From the NCBI RefSeq assembly GCF_045055655.1, contig NZ_JBANFI010000007.1, positions 62,001-126,000 on the forward strand: a stretch of 64,000 nt of DNA. The letters are read 5' to 3'. The notes beneath the pieces were generated by a model. That model had not been told where the DNA came from and did not search any database. It worked only from the letters and a program-made list of their open reading frames with translations. The position numbers and the translations under genes were made by a program. How positions within the stretch are numbered: position 1 is the stretch's first letter; the number at the start of each line of letters is the position of its first letter. Source of the stretch: Marinospirillum alkalitolerans (GTDB taxonomy: Bacteria; Pseudomonadota; Gammaproteobacteria; Pseudomonadales; Halomonadaceae). Below, in pieces: positions 27,653-36,154 of this stretch.

Positions 27653-28242
27653 TGTCCAAGGCTGAGGCAACAACAGGTTTTTTAGGGCGCTGGTCGGCAC
27701 GAAAGCGGCAGCAGGAGATCGCGCCTGAGCAGGTCGACACGCCACCAGCCCCAGCTGCGCTGCCTGAAGCATCTGCTGATCCAGAAAGCGCGCCACCTAT
27801 TACGCTGACCGATGCCGATATGCCGGCCTTAGAGAGCTTGCATGCGGGCAGCGATGTTTCGATGTTCTTTGCTCAGGGCGTCAGTCAGGCTTTACGCCAG
27901 CAGGCGTTGCGGCGTCTTTTTCATCAACCAGAATTTAATGTGCGCTGCCCGCTCGATGAATACGCCGAGGATTACAGTCAGCCGGAGAAGCTGCTGGCTA
28001 CGCAGGCGCGTGAATTGAAAAGCTGGGCCCAGCAGCGGGCGCAGGCTTGGCGCGATGAGTGGCAACAGGCCGCAGCTGAGGCAGAGCAGCCCGATGCTGC
28101 TGCGCCTCGCCCTGAAACTGTTGCAGGCCATGAAGCGGTTGAGGCTGTGACAGCGCCTGAGATGACGGAAACGCCTGAGATGGCTGGGACTCGATCTGAG
28201 CTAGTTGAAGAGAGCGTTCAGGATCGCCGATCACCCTCCTGA
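27652..28242 (+). CDS. DUF3306 protein of a formate dehydrogenase cluster
   Basis: A 196-residue protein opening with F-L-G-R-W-S-A-R-K, the usual start of DUF3306 proteins. The conserved centre is T-D-A-D-M-P-A-L-E-S-L followed by A-L-R-R-L-F-H-Q-P-E-F-N-V-R. The C-terminal third is low-complexity (A, E, P rich) and probably disordered. The function is unknown; it is taken to assist assembly of, or electron transfer in, the formate dehydrogenase complex. Translationally coupled to DUF3305. A longer in-frame ORF begins upstream, but the ATG at 27652 matches the family. Confidence 0.8.
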   Translation: MSKAEATTGFLGRWSARKRQQEIAPEQVDTPPAPAALPEASADPESAPPITLTDADMPALESLHAGSDVSMFFAQGVSQALRQQALRRLFHQPEFNVRCPLDEYAEDYSQPEKLLATQARELKSWAQQRAQAWRDEWQQAAAEAEQPDAAAPRPETVAGHEAVEAVTAPEMTETPEMAGTRSELVEESVQDRRSPS

Positions 28243-28312
28243 TCAACAGCTTGATGTTTCAAAAGGGCAGGCTGGATCTGCCCACTAAAAAAATACATAA
28301 AAGAGTCGCTTG

Positions 28313-30019
28313 ATGATGAACACTTCTTTAAATCTTTTGGCGCGTGAGCGCGCTTTGGCGAGCCTGCCGCCCCAGTTGGTGCAGCAGATTGAGCCTGTTA
28401 CCTTTCGTAGTCGCGGTCACCTGTTGATTATTGGGCCAGAGGATTTGGGGCGCTTGGCCGCCGATCGCCTGCCGATGATGTCCAGTATCACCTTGCTCGC
28501 CAATGGTCAGATCAGCTCGCAGGATGATCTGCATCTGGAGCAGGCTTTTAATGCTGGTCAGCAGGCCAAGCTGCTCTATACCCCCTTGGTCAGCCTCAAG
28601 GGCTGGATGGGACAGTTTGAATTACAGGTGATGACCGAAGATCAGCAGCCGCTCAATCCAGCGCAGGCTTTAATCGGTCAGCCTTATTTTGATCTGGTGC
28701 TGGATCTGAGTGCCCAGCCTGTTTTGGCTGTTGAGCTGCCCCCAGCCGGTTATTTTGCACGCGCGCTTGAGGCGCAGGCACCGATTCAAGCACTGCTGGA
28801 TCAAACTCTGATTGAAGAGCTGCAGAGCCTGCAAGGTGAGTTTGATAAGCCGCGCTATATTCAAGTCAATCATGATCTTTGCGCGCATGGTGATCGCGGG
28901 CAGGTCGGATGCCAACGCTGTTTAGATGTCTGCCCAGCGGATGCGCTGAGTAGTCAGGCGATGCCGCCTTATCATGATCTGACCATTCAGGTTGAACAGT
29001 CCCTTTGTCATGGTGCGGGCAGTTGTGCGACCGCCTGTCCCACTGGCGCACTCAGCTGGGTGCAGCCTCAACCTGCGACCCAATTAGCCCGCTTACGCCA
29101 GCTGCTGACCATCTATCGCGAAGAAGGCGGCGAGCAGGCCGTGGTTTACTTCTATGCCGAGGACACCCCCCCTGATTTAGCGCAGCTGCCTGCGGAGGTG
29201 ATTCCCTGTGCGTTGGAAGAAGCCGCCAGTGTCGGCATGGACATGTGGATGGCGCTGCTAACTTCTGGTGCGCGTGCTGTGGCGATTCAGCTGACCCCTG
29301 ACACCCCGCCGACGCTGCGAGCCTTGATCGAGCGAGAAGTGCGCTTGGCTGGCCTGCTGCTCGAGGCACTGGGGCATCCGGCCCAAAGAATAAGCTGGAT
29401 CGAACAGCAGGGCGAGGCACCCCATGCCGCAGATTGGGCACGCCTGCCGCCAGAGCAAGCCACTTGGGAGATCAGCGACCCCTACCCCTGGGAGGGCAAG
29501 CGCGCCACCTTGAATGCCGCACTGGAAAGACTCTATGAGCAAGCTGAGGCGGCACAGCCTGTGGTGGCCCTGCCCTCAGGTGCGCCCTTTGGGCAGGTCA
29601 AACTGGCCGAGGCAGATTGCACCCTCTGTATGAGCTGTGTGTCGATTTGTCCGACTCAGGCCCTGCTGGGTGGGCAGACAACCCCCGAGCTGCACTTTAA
29701 CGAGGGCAGCTGTGTGCAGTGTGGTCTGTGTGTGGCGGCCTGTCCTGAAAAGGCGCTGACGCTTGAGGCGCGTTTTGTGGTGGCGCCGGGTGAGCGCTTA
29801 GAAGCCCGTCTGCTGAAAAGCGAGCCGCCTTTTCACTGTATTCGTTGTGCCAAGCCTTTTGCGACGCAAAGCGCGATACACAACATCATGAAAAAGCTGG
29901 AAGCCCACCCCTATTTCCAAGGTGAGGCCGCACAGCGTTTGCAGATGTGTGAAGACTGCCGTGTGCGCGATAGTTACTTGGAGCTGGCGCGCGATCCAGA
30001 AGCACAACTGCGGCTCTAG
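28313..30019 (+). CDS. Multi-cluster 4Fe-4S ferredoxin-type protein of the formate dehydrogenase cluster
   Basis: A 568-residue iron-sulfur protein. Two ferredoxin-like pairs are visible: an atypical one near residues 200-245 (C-Q-R-C-L-D-V-C-P, then C-H-G-A-G-S-C-A-T-A-C-P) and a standard one near 435-480 (C-T-L-C-M-S-C-V-S-I-C-P, then C-V-Q-C-G-L-C-V-A-A-C-P). A further C-I-R-C and C-E-D-C occur near the end. It has no signal peptide, so it is cytoplasmic. Homologues accompany DUF3305/DUF3306 genes. A role in electron supply during cofactor maturation is inferred. Two adjacent ATGs, 28313 and 28316, are possible starts. Confidence 0.82.
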   Translation: MMNTSLNLLARERALASLPPQLVQQIEPVTFRSRGHLLIIGPEDLGRLAADRLPMMSSITLLANGQISSQDDLHLEQAFNAGQQAKLLYTPLVSLKGWMGQFELQVMTEDQQPLNPAQALIGQPYFDLVLDLSAQPVLAVELPPAGYFARALEAQAPIQALLDQTLIEELQSLQGEFDKPRYIQVNHDLCAHGDRGQVGCQRCLDVCPADALSSQAMPPYHDLTIQVEQSLCHGAGSCATACPTGALSWVQPQPATQLARLRQLLTIYREEGGEQAVVYFYAEDTPPDLAQLPAEVIPCALEEAASVGMDMWMALLTSGARAVAIQLTPDTPPTLRALIEREVRLAGLLLEALGHPAQRISWIEQQGEAPHAADWARLPPEQATWEISDPYPWEGKRATLNAALERLYEQAEAAQPVVALPSGAPFGQVKLAEADCTLCMSCVSICPTQALLGGQTTPELHFNEGSCVQCGLCVAACPEKALTLEARFVVAPGERLEARLLKSEPPFHCIRCAKPFATQSAIHNIMKKLEAHPYFQGEAAQRLQMCEDCRVRDSYLELARDPEAQLRL

Positions 30020-30030
30020 CTTGGCGTGGT

Positions 30031-30070
30031 GATCAGGGATGCACCTTGCATCCCGACAGGTGATCTTTTT
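30031..30070 (+). terminator. Hairpin with T-run between the 4Fe-4S and chaperone genes
   Basis: GGGATGCA (30036-30043) pairs perfectly with TGCATCCC (30047-30054); an outer GATCA/TGATC pair follows and then TTTTT at 30066-30070. It could terminate or attenuate transcription within the cluster. Confidence 0.5.
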
Positions 30071-30150
30071 ATGTAACAGAGGCAGGTCAGATGCCTTGCC
30101 TCTCATACAGCAGGCCAGCCGATGATGACGGGTCTGCGTTGGAGAAAATA

Positions 30151-30801
30151 GTGACTCTTGATGCCCTTATCCCCACTGAGCTGCAAGAAGAACAAGCCTT
30201 GCGCGCGGATATCTATGCGCTACTGGCGGCCTTGTTTCGCCAGCCACCTAGCGCTGAGCTCTTGTCTTGGTTAAGCGAATTAGAGCTAGAGCCGAGCGGT
30301 CAGCCTGCTCTGGATCAAGGTTGGCAATTTGTACGCTTGGCGGCCCGTCAGACGCAGGTTGCCAAGGTTGAGCAGGAATATGTGAATGTCTTTATTGGGA
30401 TCGGACAGGGCGAAGTGACACCCTATGCTTCTTGGTATTTGACTGGCTCGTTAATGGAGGCACCTTTGATCGAACTGCGTCGTGATCTGCGCCTGTTGGG
30501 TTTTGAGCGTGATGCCACTTATAAAGAGCCGGAAGATCATATCGCGGCCTTGTTAGAGTTGATGAGCTATCTGCTGCTGCAAGGCACCAGTCGTCAGCGT
30601 CAGGCCACCTTCTTTTATCGCCACCTCGCGAGCTGGATGCTGCCCTTCTGCGCCGATGTGCAAAAAGCGCCGAGTGCGGTGTTTTATCAGGCAGTCGGCA
30701 GCTTGGCGCAGGCTTTTTTAGCCCAAGAGCAGGCTCTGCTTCCTCAGCCAGAAGAGCAGGCGCAAGCCGTGCAGCTTTTTGTGCCGCCGCAGACTTCCTA
30801 G
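30151..30801 (+). CDS. TorD/DmsD-family chaperone for a Tat molybdoenzyme
   Basis: An all-helical chaperone of about 216 residues. TorD-family features are the R-A-D-I-Y-A-L-L-A-A-L-F opening, E-Q-E-Y-V-N-V-F-I-G, and the A-T-Y-K-E-P-E-D-H-I-A-A-L-L-E-L-M signature (E-P-x-D-H). Such proteins hold the catalytic subunit, proof-read its twin-arginine signal and help insert cofactor; the likely client is the FdhA encoded downstream. I chose the GTG at 30151, which has GGAG seven bases ahead; an ATG at 30091 would add a 20-residue polar extension. It is convergent with the HD-GYP gene. Confidence 0.87.
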   Translation: MTLDALIPTELQEEQALRADIYALLAALFRQPPSAELLSWLSELELEPSGQPALDQGWQFVRLAARQTQVAKVEQEYVNVFIGIGQGEVTPYASWYLTGSLMEAPLIELRRDLRLLGFERDATYKEPEDHIAALLELMSYLLLQGTSRQRQATFFYRHLASWMLPFCADVQKAPSAVFYQAVGSLAQAFLAQEQALLPQPEEQAQAVQLFVPPQTS

Positions 30802-30812
30802 CCGAGGCTGGC

Positions 30813-31994
30813 TTACATTCGCTGGCTGGGGTGGGTGTTCCAGAACAGAAAGGGCTGGCGCTTGTGCAGTATCTCTTGCCCCAGCACCTTGATGATTCGA
30901 TATTGGAAATCGCTGGTATCGCGCCTTAAAGGCTGTAGATAAAACTCGCCACTGGCCGCTTTGATCGCCGCACAGATGGGTTGATTCAGGCTCGCGCCCG
31001 GCTCGACCACCACTGCCGTATCGCCATTGTCCAAGGCCACGACACTGCCGGGTGGAAAGACGCCCAGAGAGCGTAAAAAGGCCTTGCCCAAGCGCGCATC
31101 CAATTGTTGATTCTCTCCCCCGAGTAGTTCACGCATGGCCTGACGTGGTGATAAAGGCGTGCGGTATTGGCGCGGACTGGTCATCGCCATATAGGTGTCG
31201 GCCAGACCAATTAAGCGTGCTCCCAAGCCGATGGCCTTGCCTTGCAGGCCCTGCGGATAGCCGCTGCCATCCAGACGTTCATGATGTTGCCGCACGGCCT
31301 CCAGCCAGAGTTCATCCTCGACGCCAAGCAGCTCTAAAAGCTGCGCGGTTTTCTGGGGATGGCTCTGCATACGTCGGCGCTGTACCTCGGATAAGGGGCG
31401 CGGCAGTTGATGCAGCTCATCCTGCATCTTGGTCAAACTCAGATTGGCCGTGAGCGCGGCACACAGGGTGGCTTGTAACTGAGGGGCGGGCAGGCGGAGC
31501 TGCTGCTGGGCCACAACGGCAATCAAAACAGCGCTGCGCAGGGCCTGCCCTAGACTCATTGAAGGTTCGTGATGCGGCCAGTGTGCGGCACCCAATAAGG
31601 CTGCAGGTTTGCGCAAGGCCAGCAGCGGCAGGCGTATGGCAATATTGCGGATCTCAAAACTCAGGCCCTGAGGTCTTTTTTGCTCCATCAGATCTTGATG
31701 GATGCCATACAGGGCTTGATAAAAGCTATCCAGTTCCAAAAAAGGGTTCACATCCTTGGTATAGCGAATGCCGTGTACCTCGGTGGCATCCTGCCGCTGA
31801 ATCACCTTTTCATCTGGATCGAGATAACCCTGCATTTCGAGCGAGGCCACCTGAAAGTCGTTTTCAATCGGCATGCCGCGCGAGAGCAGCAGAACGCCAC
31901 GGCGCGTATAGACGTGAAAGGGGGCCTTGTCCCCGACAATTAGCTGATCCTTCTTTAATTTGATATATCTGGCGCGCGCTCGACTGCTCGACAT
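30813..31994 (-). CDS. HD-GYP-like protein with degenerate HD motif
   Basis: A 393-residue protein. The N-terminal third includes the L-L-L-S-R-G segment often found before HD-GYP domains. The HD-GYP domain keeps Q-H-H-E-R-L-D-G-S-G-Y-P-Q-G-L and L-A-D-T-Y-M-A-M-T, but the metal-binding HD pair is gone: where H-D-I-G-K is expected the sequence reads T-A-N-L-S. Cyclic-di-GMP hydrolysis is therefore doubtful; binding or regulation is more likely. The ATG at 31994 with AGGA upstream is preferred; longer frames start at 32012 and 32156. It lies on the opposite strand within the formate dehydrogenase cluster, an apparent insertion. Confidence 0.78.
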   Translation of the reverse strand: MSSSRARARYIKLKKDQLIVGDKAPFHVYTRRGVLLLSRGMPIENDFQVASLEMQGYLDPDEKVIQRQDATEVHGIRYTKDVNPFLELDSFYQALYGIHQDLMEQKRPQGLSFEIRNIAIRLPLLALRKPAALLGAAHWPHHEPSMSLGQALRSAVLIAVVAQQQLRLPAPQLQATLCAALTANLSLTKMQDELHQLPRPLSEVQRRRMQSHPQKTAQLLELLGVEDELWLEAVRQHHERLDGSGYPQGLQGKAIGLGARLIGLADTYMAMTSPRQYRTPLSPRQAMRELLGGENQQLDARLGKAFLRSLGVFPPGSVVALDNGDTAVVVEPGASLNQPICAAIKAASGEFYLQPLRRDTSDFQYRIIKVLGQEILHKRQPFLFWNTHPSQRM

Positions 31995-32157
31995 CAACAG
32001 GTTTCCTAGCATAAGGCGGAAGCGGGATTCTGCGTGATTATAGAGGATCAAGCCTCGGTGTGGGCAACTCGGGTGGCGGATCAAGGGTGCACTGGAGTAA
32101 GACAGGGGCGGCGAGATGTCGCACCAAGTCGCAAACACCTGTTTGAATAAGGACATT

Positions 32158-32253
32158 ATGACCCACTCTTTTGCCCTGAGAGAGATCAGCCTAGTTATTT
32201 TAGGGTTTTTGGTGGCTTGCCTTGGCTTTTTTTCTGGTCTCTCAATTGCTTAA
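32158..32253 (+). CDS. Possible 31-residue single-span membrane peptide
   Basis: A short ORF, ATG at 32158 to TAA at 32251, has AAGGA five bases before its start. The product is M-T-H-S-F-A-L-R-E-I-S followed by an ~18-residue hydrophobic helix (leucine, valine, glycine, phenylalanine) and S-I-A. That fits a small inner-membrane protein with a cytoplasmic N-terminus. It lies directly ahead of the small Tat protein and fdhA, in the same orientation. I know no named family. The good ribosome site and continuous hydrophobic run are the only evidence. Confidence 0.4.
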   Translation: MTHSFALREISLVILGFLVACLGFFSGLSIA

Positions 32254-32339
32254 AAAGAATGACATCTTTATGAACATATCTTTAATGACACGACAGAGCA
32301 CCGCTGAACGTGCTGCTGTCACTAAGGGGGCAAATCAAG

Positions 32340-32588
32340 ATGCAACACAATAATAAGCCGAGCGCCACCGCGATGGAGAGCGCAGCCGCAAACCCGCTTG
32401 TTGAACCAACTCAGCGTCGTCAATTCCTGAAGGGATTAGTCGGTGCTTCTGCTGTGGCCGGTTTGGCCGCTGTCTCTGCAACTGCGGTGGCCCAGCCCAT
32501 TCAGCAACCTGACGCAGCATCAGCGACAGCAGAGAAGGGTGATCTCAATAGCGCCCATATTCGTGCCTACTATGCCAGCTGCCGCTAG
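32340..32588 (+). CDS. Small twin-arginine signal protein of the formate dehydrogenase operon
   Basis: An 82-residue protein with a twin-arginine motif (R-R-Q-F-L-K-G) near residue 27 followed by an alanine-rich hydrophobic stretch and an A-V-A-Q cleavage site. Only ~30 residues would remain after processing, ending H-I-R-A-Y-Y-A-S-C-R. Similar short Tat proteins precede fdhA in many proteobacterial clusters; their function is unresolved. Start at the ATG at 32340; the TTG at 32310 is a less likely start. Confidence 0.75.
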   Translation: MQHNNKPSATAMESAAANPLVEPTQRRQFLKGLVGASAVAGLAAVSATAVAQPIQQPDAASATAEKGDLNSAHIRAYYASCR

Positions 32589-32641
32589 CCCTGACGCTTG
32601 TCAGTGATCGCGCTTAAAAAAATAAGTTGAGGAGAAGCTCC

Positions 32642-35497
32642 ATGCGTTTAACCAAAAAAGCGCCTGCCGTTGAGCACAAGCCGCAGGGCTTGGGTGTCAG
32701 TCGTCGCGGTTTCTTAAAAGGAACAGGTGTTGCAGCGGGTGGTCTGGCCGCAACAGGTTTACTCGGCCAGCAGATGATTCGCCCTGCCGAAGCCGCGCGC
32801 ACCACCTATTCGACCGCGCCAGTCGAAGTCAAAAGAACCATTTGTACCCACTGCTCGGTAGGCTGTGGTGTCTATGCAGAGGTGCAAGAAGGCGTCTGGA
32901 CAGGTCAGGAACCGGCTTTTGATCACCCGATTAACCGTGGTGCCCACTGTGCCAAGGGTGCGGCCCTGCGTTATCACGGCCACTCTACGCGCCGCCTGAA
33001 GTACCCGATGAAACTGGTGAATGGCCAGTGGCAGCGTCTTTCCTGGGAGCAGGCGATTAGTGAGATCAGTGGTCAACTGCTGAGTATTCGTGAGCAATCT
33101 GGTCCTGATTCCGTCTTCTGGTTGGGTTCGGCCAAGTTTAATAATGAGCAGGCTTATCTGTTCCGCAAAATGGTGTCTCTGTGGGGCACCAACAACGTCG
33201 AGCATCAGGCGCGAATTTGTCACTCCACCACGGTGGCCGGTGTGGCGAACACCTGGGGCTATGGTGCGATGACCAACAGCTATAACGACATGCAAAACAG
33301 CAAGTCGATTCTGTTTATCGGTTCCAATGCCGCTGAAGCCCACCCTGTTTCGATGCAGCACACGCTGATCGCTAAAGAGCGCAATAACGCCAAGGTGATC
33401 GTGGTGGACCCACGTTATACGCGTACGGCTGCCAAATCAGATGAGTATGTGCGTATTCGTCCTGGCTCCGATGTGGCCTTTATCTGGGGTCTGCTGTGGC
33501 ACATCTTTGGTAATGGCTGGGAAGATCGTCAGTTTATTAGCCAGCGTGTCTACGGTATGGATGAAATCCGTGAAGAAGTGCGTCGCTTCCCACCGGCTGA
33601 AGTCGAGCGTATCACTGGCGTTGGTGAGCAGCAGATGTATAAAGTGGCGCGGATGCTGGCTGAGAATACGCCTGGCTGTATCGTGTGGTGTATGGGTGGA
33701 ACCCAGCATACAACGGGCAACAACAACACTCGGGCTTACTGCATTCTTGAGCTGGCTTTAGGGAATGTGGGTAAATCTGGTGCGGGTGCCAATATTTACC
33801 GTGGTCACGATAACGTCCAGGGCGCGACGGACTTTGGTGTACTGTCTGACTCTCTGCCTGGCTACTATGGTCTGGCCGAAGGAGCGTGGCGTCACTGGGC
33901 ACGCGTGTGGGATGTGGATTACGAGTGGATCAAAAATCGCTTTGATCAGAGCACCTACCGTGGTCGTCAGCCAATGAACACCAACGGCATTACCGTCTCG
34001 CGCTGGATCGATGGTGTGCTCGAAGATCCTGCCAATATTGATCAGCGCGACAATATCCGCGCCATGTTCTATTGGGGGCATGCGGTGAACTCGCAAACAC
34101 GCGGCCCAGAAATGCGTGAAGCGATGAAAAAGCTCGACATGATGGTGATCGTCGATCCCTATCCAACTGTGGCTGCGGTGATGAACGATCGCACTGATGG
34201 CGTCTATCTGCTGCCAGCCTGTACGCAGTTTGAGACCTATGGTTCGGTCACGGCGTCCAACCGTTCGATCCAGTGGCGCGATAAGGTCATCGATCCGCAT
34301 TTTGAATCCAAAACTGACCACGAAATCATGTACCGTTTCGCGCGGGAGCTGGGCTTGGATGAGCCTTTGTTCAAGCATATTCGGGTTGAAAACAACGAGC
34401 CGAATCTTGAAGACGTGGTGCGTGAATACAACCGTGGCATGTGGACAATTGGCTATACCGGCCAGAGCCCAGAGCGCCTCAAGTATCACCAGCAGAACTG
34501 GCATGCTTTTGATTTCACCAGTCTGCGCGCTGTGGGTACGGATGCGCATAACGAGTTCTACGGCTTGCCTTGGCCTTGCTGGGGCACACCCGAGATGAAG
34601 CACCCTGGTACCCATATCCTCTATGACACGAGCTTGCCGGTTGCCGATGGCGGTCTGGGCTTCCGTGCCAACTTTGGTGTAGAGCGTAATGGCGAGACCT
34701 TACTGGCAGAAGGCTCAGCCCCTGTAGGGAATGAAATCGGTGACGGCCATCCAGAGTTCAGCGCCAATCTGCTCAAGCAGCTGGGCTGGTGGAATGATTT
34801 AACACCAGAAGAGCAGCAGGCCGCAGAAGGCAAGGATTGGAAAACCGATCTATCCGGTGGTATCCAGCGTGTTGCGATTGCGCATGGCTGCGCGCCGTTC
34901 GGGAATGGTAAAGCGCGTACTGTCGTCTGGACCTTCCCTGATGCGATTCCGCAGCACCGTGAGCCGCTTTACACCACGCGTCGTGATCTGGTTGCCGATT
35001 ACCCCACCTGGGATGATTTCCAGTCGATCTCGCGTCTGCCGACCCTCTATCGCAGTATTCAGGAGCGGGATACTTCAGCTGAGTTCCCCATCATCTTGAC
35101 TTCGGGTCGTTTGGTTGAATATGAAGGGGGCGGTGATGAAACTCGCTCTAACCCTTGGTTGGCTGAACTGCAGCAGGACATGTTCGTTGAGATCAACCCC
35201 TTCAATGCGAATACCCTGCGCATTCGCAATGGTCAGGATGTGTGGGTCTATGGCCCTGAAGGCGGTCGTGTCAAGGTGAAGGCCATGGTCACTAATCGGG
35301 TCGATCGTAATGTGGCCTTTATGCCCTTCCACTTTGGTGGTGTCTTCCAAGGTGAGGATCTGCGTCATCGCTACCCACAAGGCAGTGATCCCTATGTCTT
35401 GGGTGAGTCGGTCAACATCGTCACCACCTATGGTTATGATCCAGTGACCCTGATGCAAGAAACCAAATGTACTGTCTGCCGTATCGAAGCAGCCTAA
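32642..35497 (+). CDS. fdhA: Formate dehydrogenase catalytic subunit (Mo/W-bis-MGD, Cys type)
   Basis: A 951-residue periplasmic enzyme subunit oxidising formate to CO2. The twin-arginine signal R-R-G-F-L-K-G is at residues 21-27. The 4Fe-4S ligands are Cys 68, 71, 75 and 103. The metal ligand position (E. coli FdnG Sec196) is Cys 193 in A-R-I-C-H-S-T-T, with no in-frame TGA, so this is a non-selenium enzyme. Molybdopterin-binding blocks (G-S-N-A-A-E-A-H-P, V-V-D-P-R-Y-T-R, M-G-G-T-Q-H) are complete. The start at 32642 follows GAGGAG. With FdhB and FdhC it forms a membrane-bound quinone-linked complex. The nearby tungstate importer leaves open whether W or Mo is bound. Confidence 0.95.
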   Translation: MRLTKKAPAVEHKPQGLGVSRRGFLKGTGVAAGGLAATGLLGQQMIRPAEAARTTYSTAPVEVKRTICTHCSVGCGVYAEVQEGVWTGQEPAFDHPINRGAHCAKGAALRYHGHSTRRLKYPMKLVNGQWQRLSWEQAISEISGQLLSIREQSGPDSVFWLGSAKFNNEQAYLFRKMVSLWGTNNVEHQARICHSTTVAGVANTWGYGAMTNSYNDMQNSKSILFIGSNAAEAHPVSMQHTLIAKERNNAKVIVVDPRYTRTAAKSDEYVRIRPGSDVAFIWGLLWHIFGNGWEDRQFISQRVYGMDEIREEVRRFPPAEVERITGVGEQQMYKVARMLAENTPGCIVWCMGGTQHTTGNNNTRAYCILELALGNVGKSGAGANIYRGHDNVQGATDFGVLSDSLPGYYGLAEGAWRHWARVWDVDYEWIKNRFDQSTYRGRQPMNTNGITVSRWIDGVLEDPANIDQRDNIRAMFYWGHAVNSQTRGPEMREAMKKLDMMVIVDPYPTVAAVMNDRTDGVYLLPACTQFETYGSVTASNRSIQWRDKVIDPHFESKTDHEIMYRFARELGLDEPLFKHIRVENNEPNLEDVVREYNRGMWTIGYTGQSPERLKYHQQNWHAFDFTSLRAVGTDAHNEFYGLPWPCWGTPEMKHPGTHILYDTSLPVADGGLGFRANFGVERNGETLLAEGSAPVGNEIGDGHPEFSANLLKQLGWWNDLTPEEQQAAEGKDWKTDLSGGIQRVAIAHGCAPFGNGKARTVVWTFPDAIPQHREPLYTTRRDLVADYPTWDDFQSISRLPTLYRSIQERDTSAEFPIILTSGRLVEYEGGGDETRSNPWLAELQQDMFVEINPFNANTLRIRNGQDVWVYGPEGGRVKVKAMVTNRVDRNVAFMPFHFGGVFQGEDLRHRYPQGSDPYVLGESVNIVTTYGYDPVTLMQETKCTVCRIEAA

Positions 35498-35515
35498 TCA
35501 CTGAGGAGAACACAC

Positions 35516-36154
35516 ATGGCTCGTATGAAATTTTTATGTGACTCAGAGCGCTGCATCGAATGCAACGGTTGCGTCACGGCCTGTAAAAACGCTAACGAAA
35601 CAGAATGGGGTATTCAACGCCGCCGCGTTGTGACGCTGGATGATGGCGAGATCGGACGCGAAGTCTCGATTTCTGTGGCGTGTATGCACTGCTCCGACGC
35701 CCCTTGTATGGCGGTGTGTCCGACCAACTGCTTCTACCCCACGGATGAGGGCTTGATCCTGCACAATAAGGACACTTGTATTGGCTGTGGTTACTGCCTC
35801 TATGCCTGTCCTTTTGGTGCGCCTCAGTTCCCGAAACAAGGGGCCTTTGGTGCGCGCGGCAAGATGGACAAGTGTACCTTCTGTGCCGGTGGTCCAGAGG
35901 AAGATCCCGCATTACAGCAGCAGAAGTATGGTGCCAACCGTCTCAGCGAAGGCAAGCTGCCTTTATGTGCCGAGATGTGTTCAACCAAGGCGCTGTTGGC
36001 GGGTGATGCGCAGCAGGTCTCGGATATCTTCCGTGAGCGCGTGGTGTACCGTGGTCACCGTAACGGTGCTTGGGGTGCCAACGAAGCCGCTCCTGGCTTA
36101 ACCGAACTGGCGCGCCAAGCGGCTGAACTGGCGACCGACGCAGCGAGAAGCTAA
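35516..36154 (+). CDS. fdhB: Formate dehydrogenase iron-sulfur (beta) subunit
   Basis: A 212-residue electron-transfer subunit with four 4Fe-4S motifs. C-I-E-C-N-G-C-V-T-A-C lies at residues 13-23; C-M-H-C-S-D-A-P-C-M-A-V-C-P and C-I-G-C-G-Y-C-L-Y-A-C-P follow; the fourth set is split between C-T-F-C and C-A-E-M-C. It lacks the long C-terminal membrane helix of E. coli FdnH, as is usual for this shorter form (Fdh3B type). It carries electrons from FdhA to cytochrome b. The start has GAGGAG ahead and its stop overlaps the fdhC start. Confidence 0.93.
   Translation: MARMKFLCDSERCIECNGCVTACKNANETEWGIQRRRVVTLDDGEIGREVSISVACMHCSDAPCMAVCPTNCFYPTDEGLILHNKDTCIGCGYCLYACPFGAPQFPKQGAFGARGKMDKCTFCAGGPEEDPALQQQKYGANRLSEGKLPLCAEMCSTKALLAGDAQQVSDIFRERVVYRGHRNGAWGANEAAPGLTELARQAAELATDAARS

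Noticed and set aside
28265..28290. GGGCAG/CTGCCC hairpin as a terminator after the DUF3306 gene
   Set aside because: On the plus strand it is followed by A residues, not T, and the cluster reads on 20 bases later.
33200..33230. Selenocysteine codon in formate dehydrogenase
   Set aside because: The catalytic position is encoded by a Cys codon (TGT at codon 193), with no in-frame TGA.
33758..34615. 285-codon minus-strand frame inside fdhA
   Set aside because: Antisense to a strongly conserved catalytic subunit; composition (His/Arg-rich, no domain) is that of a shadow frame.
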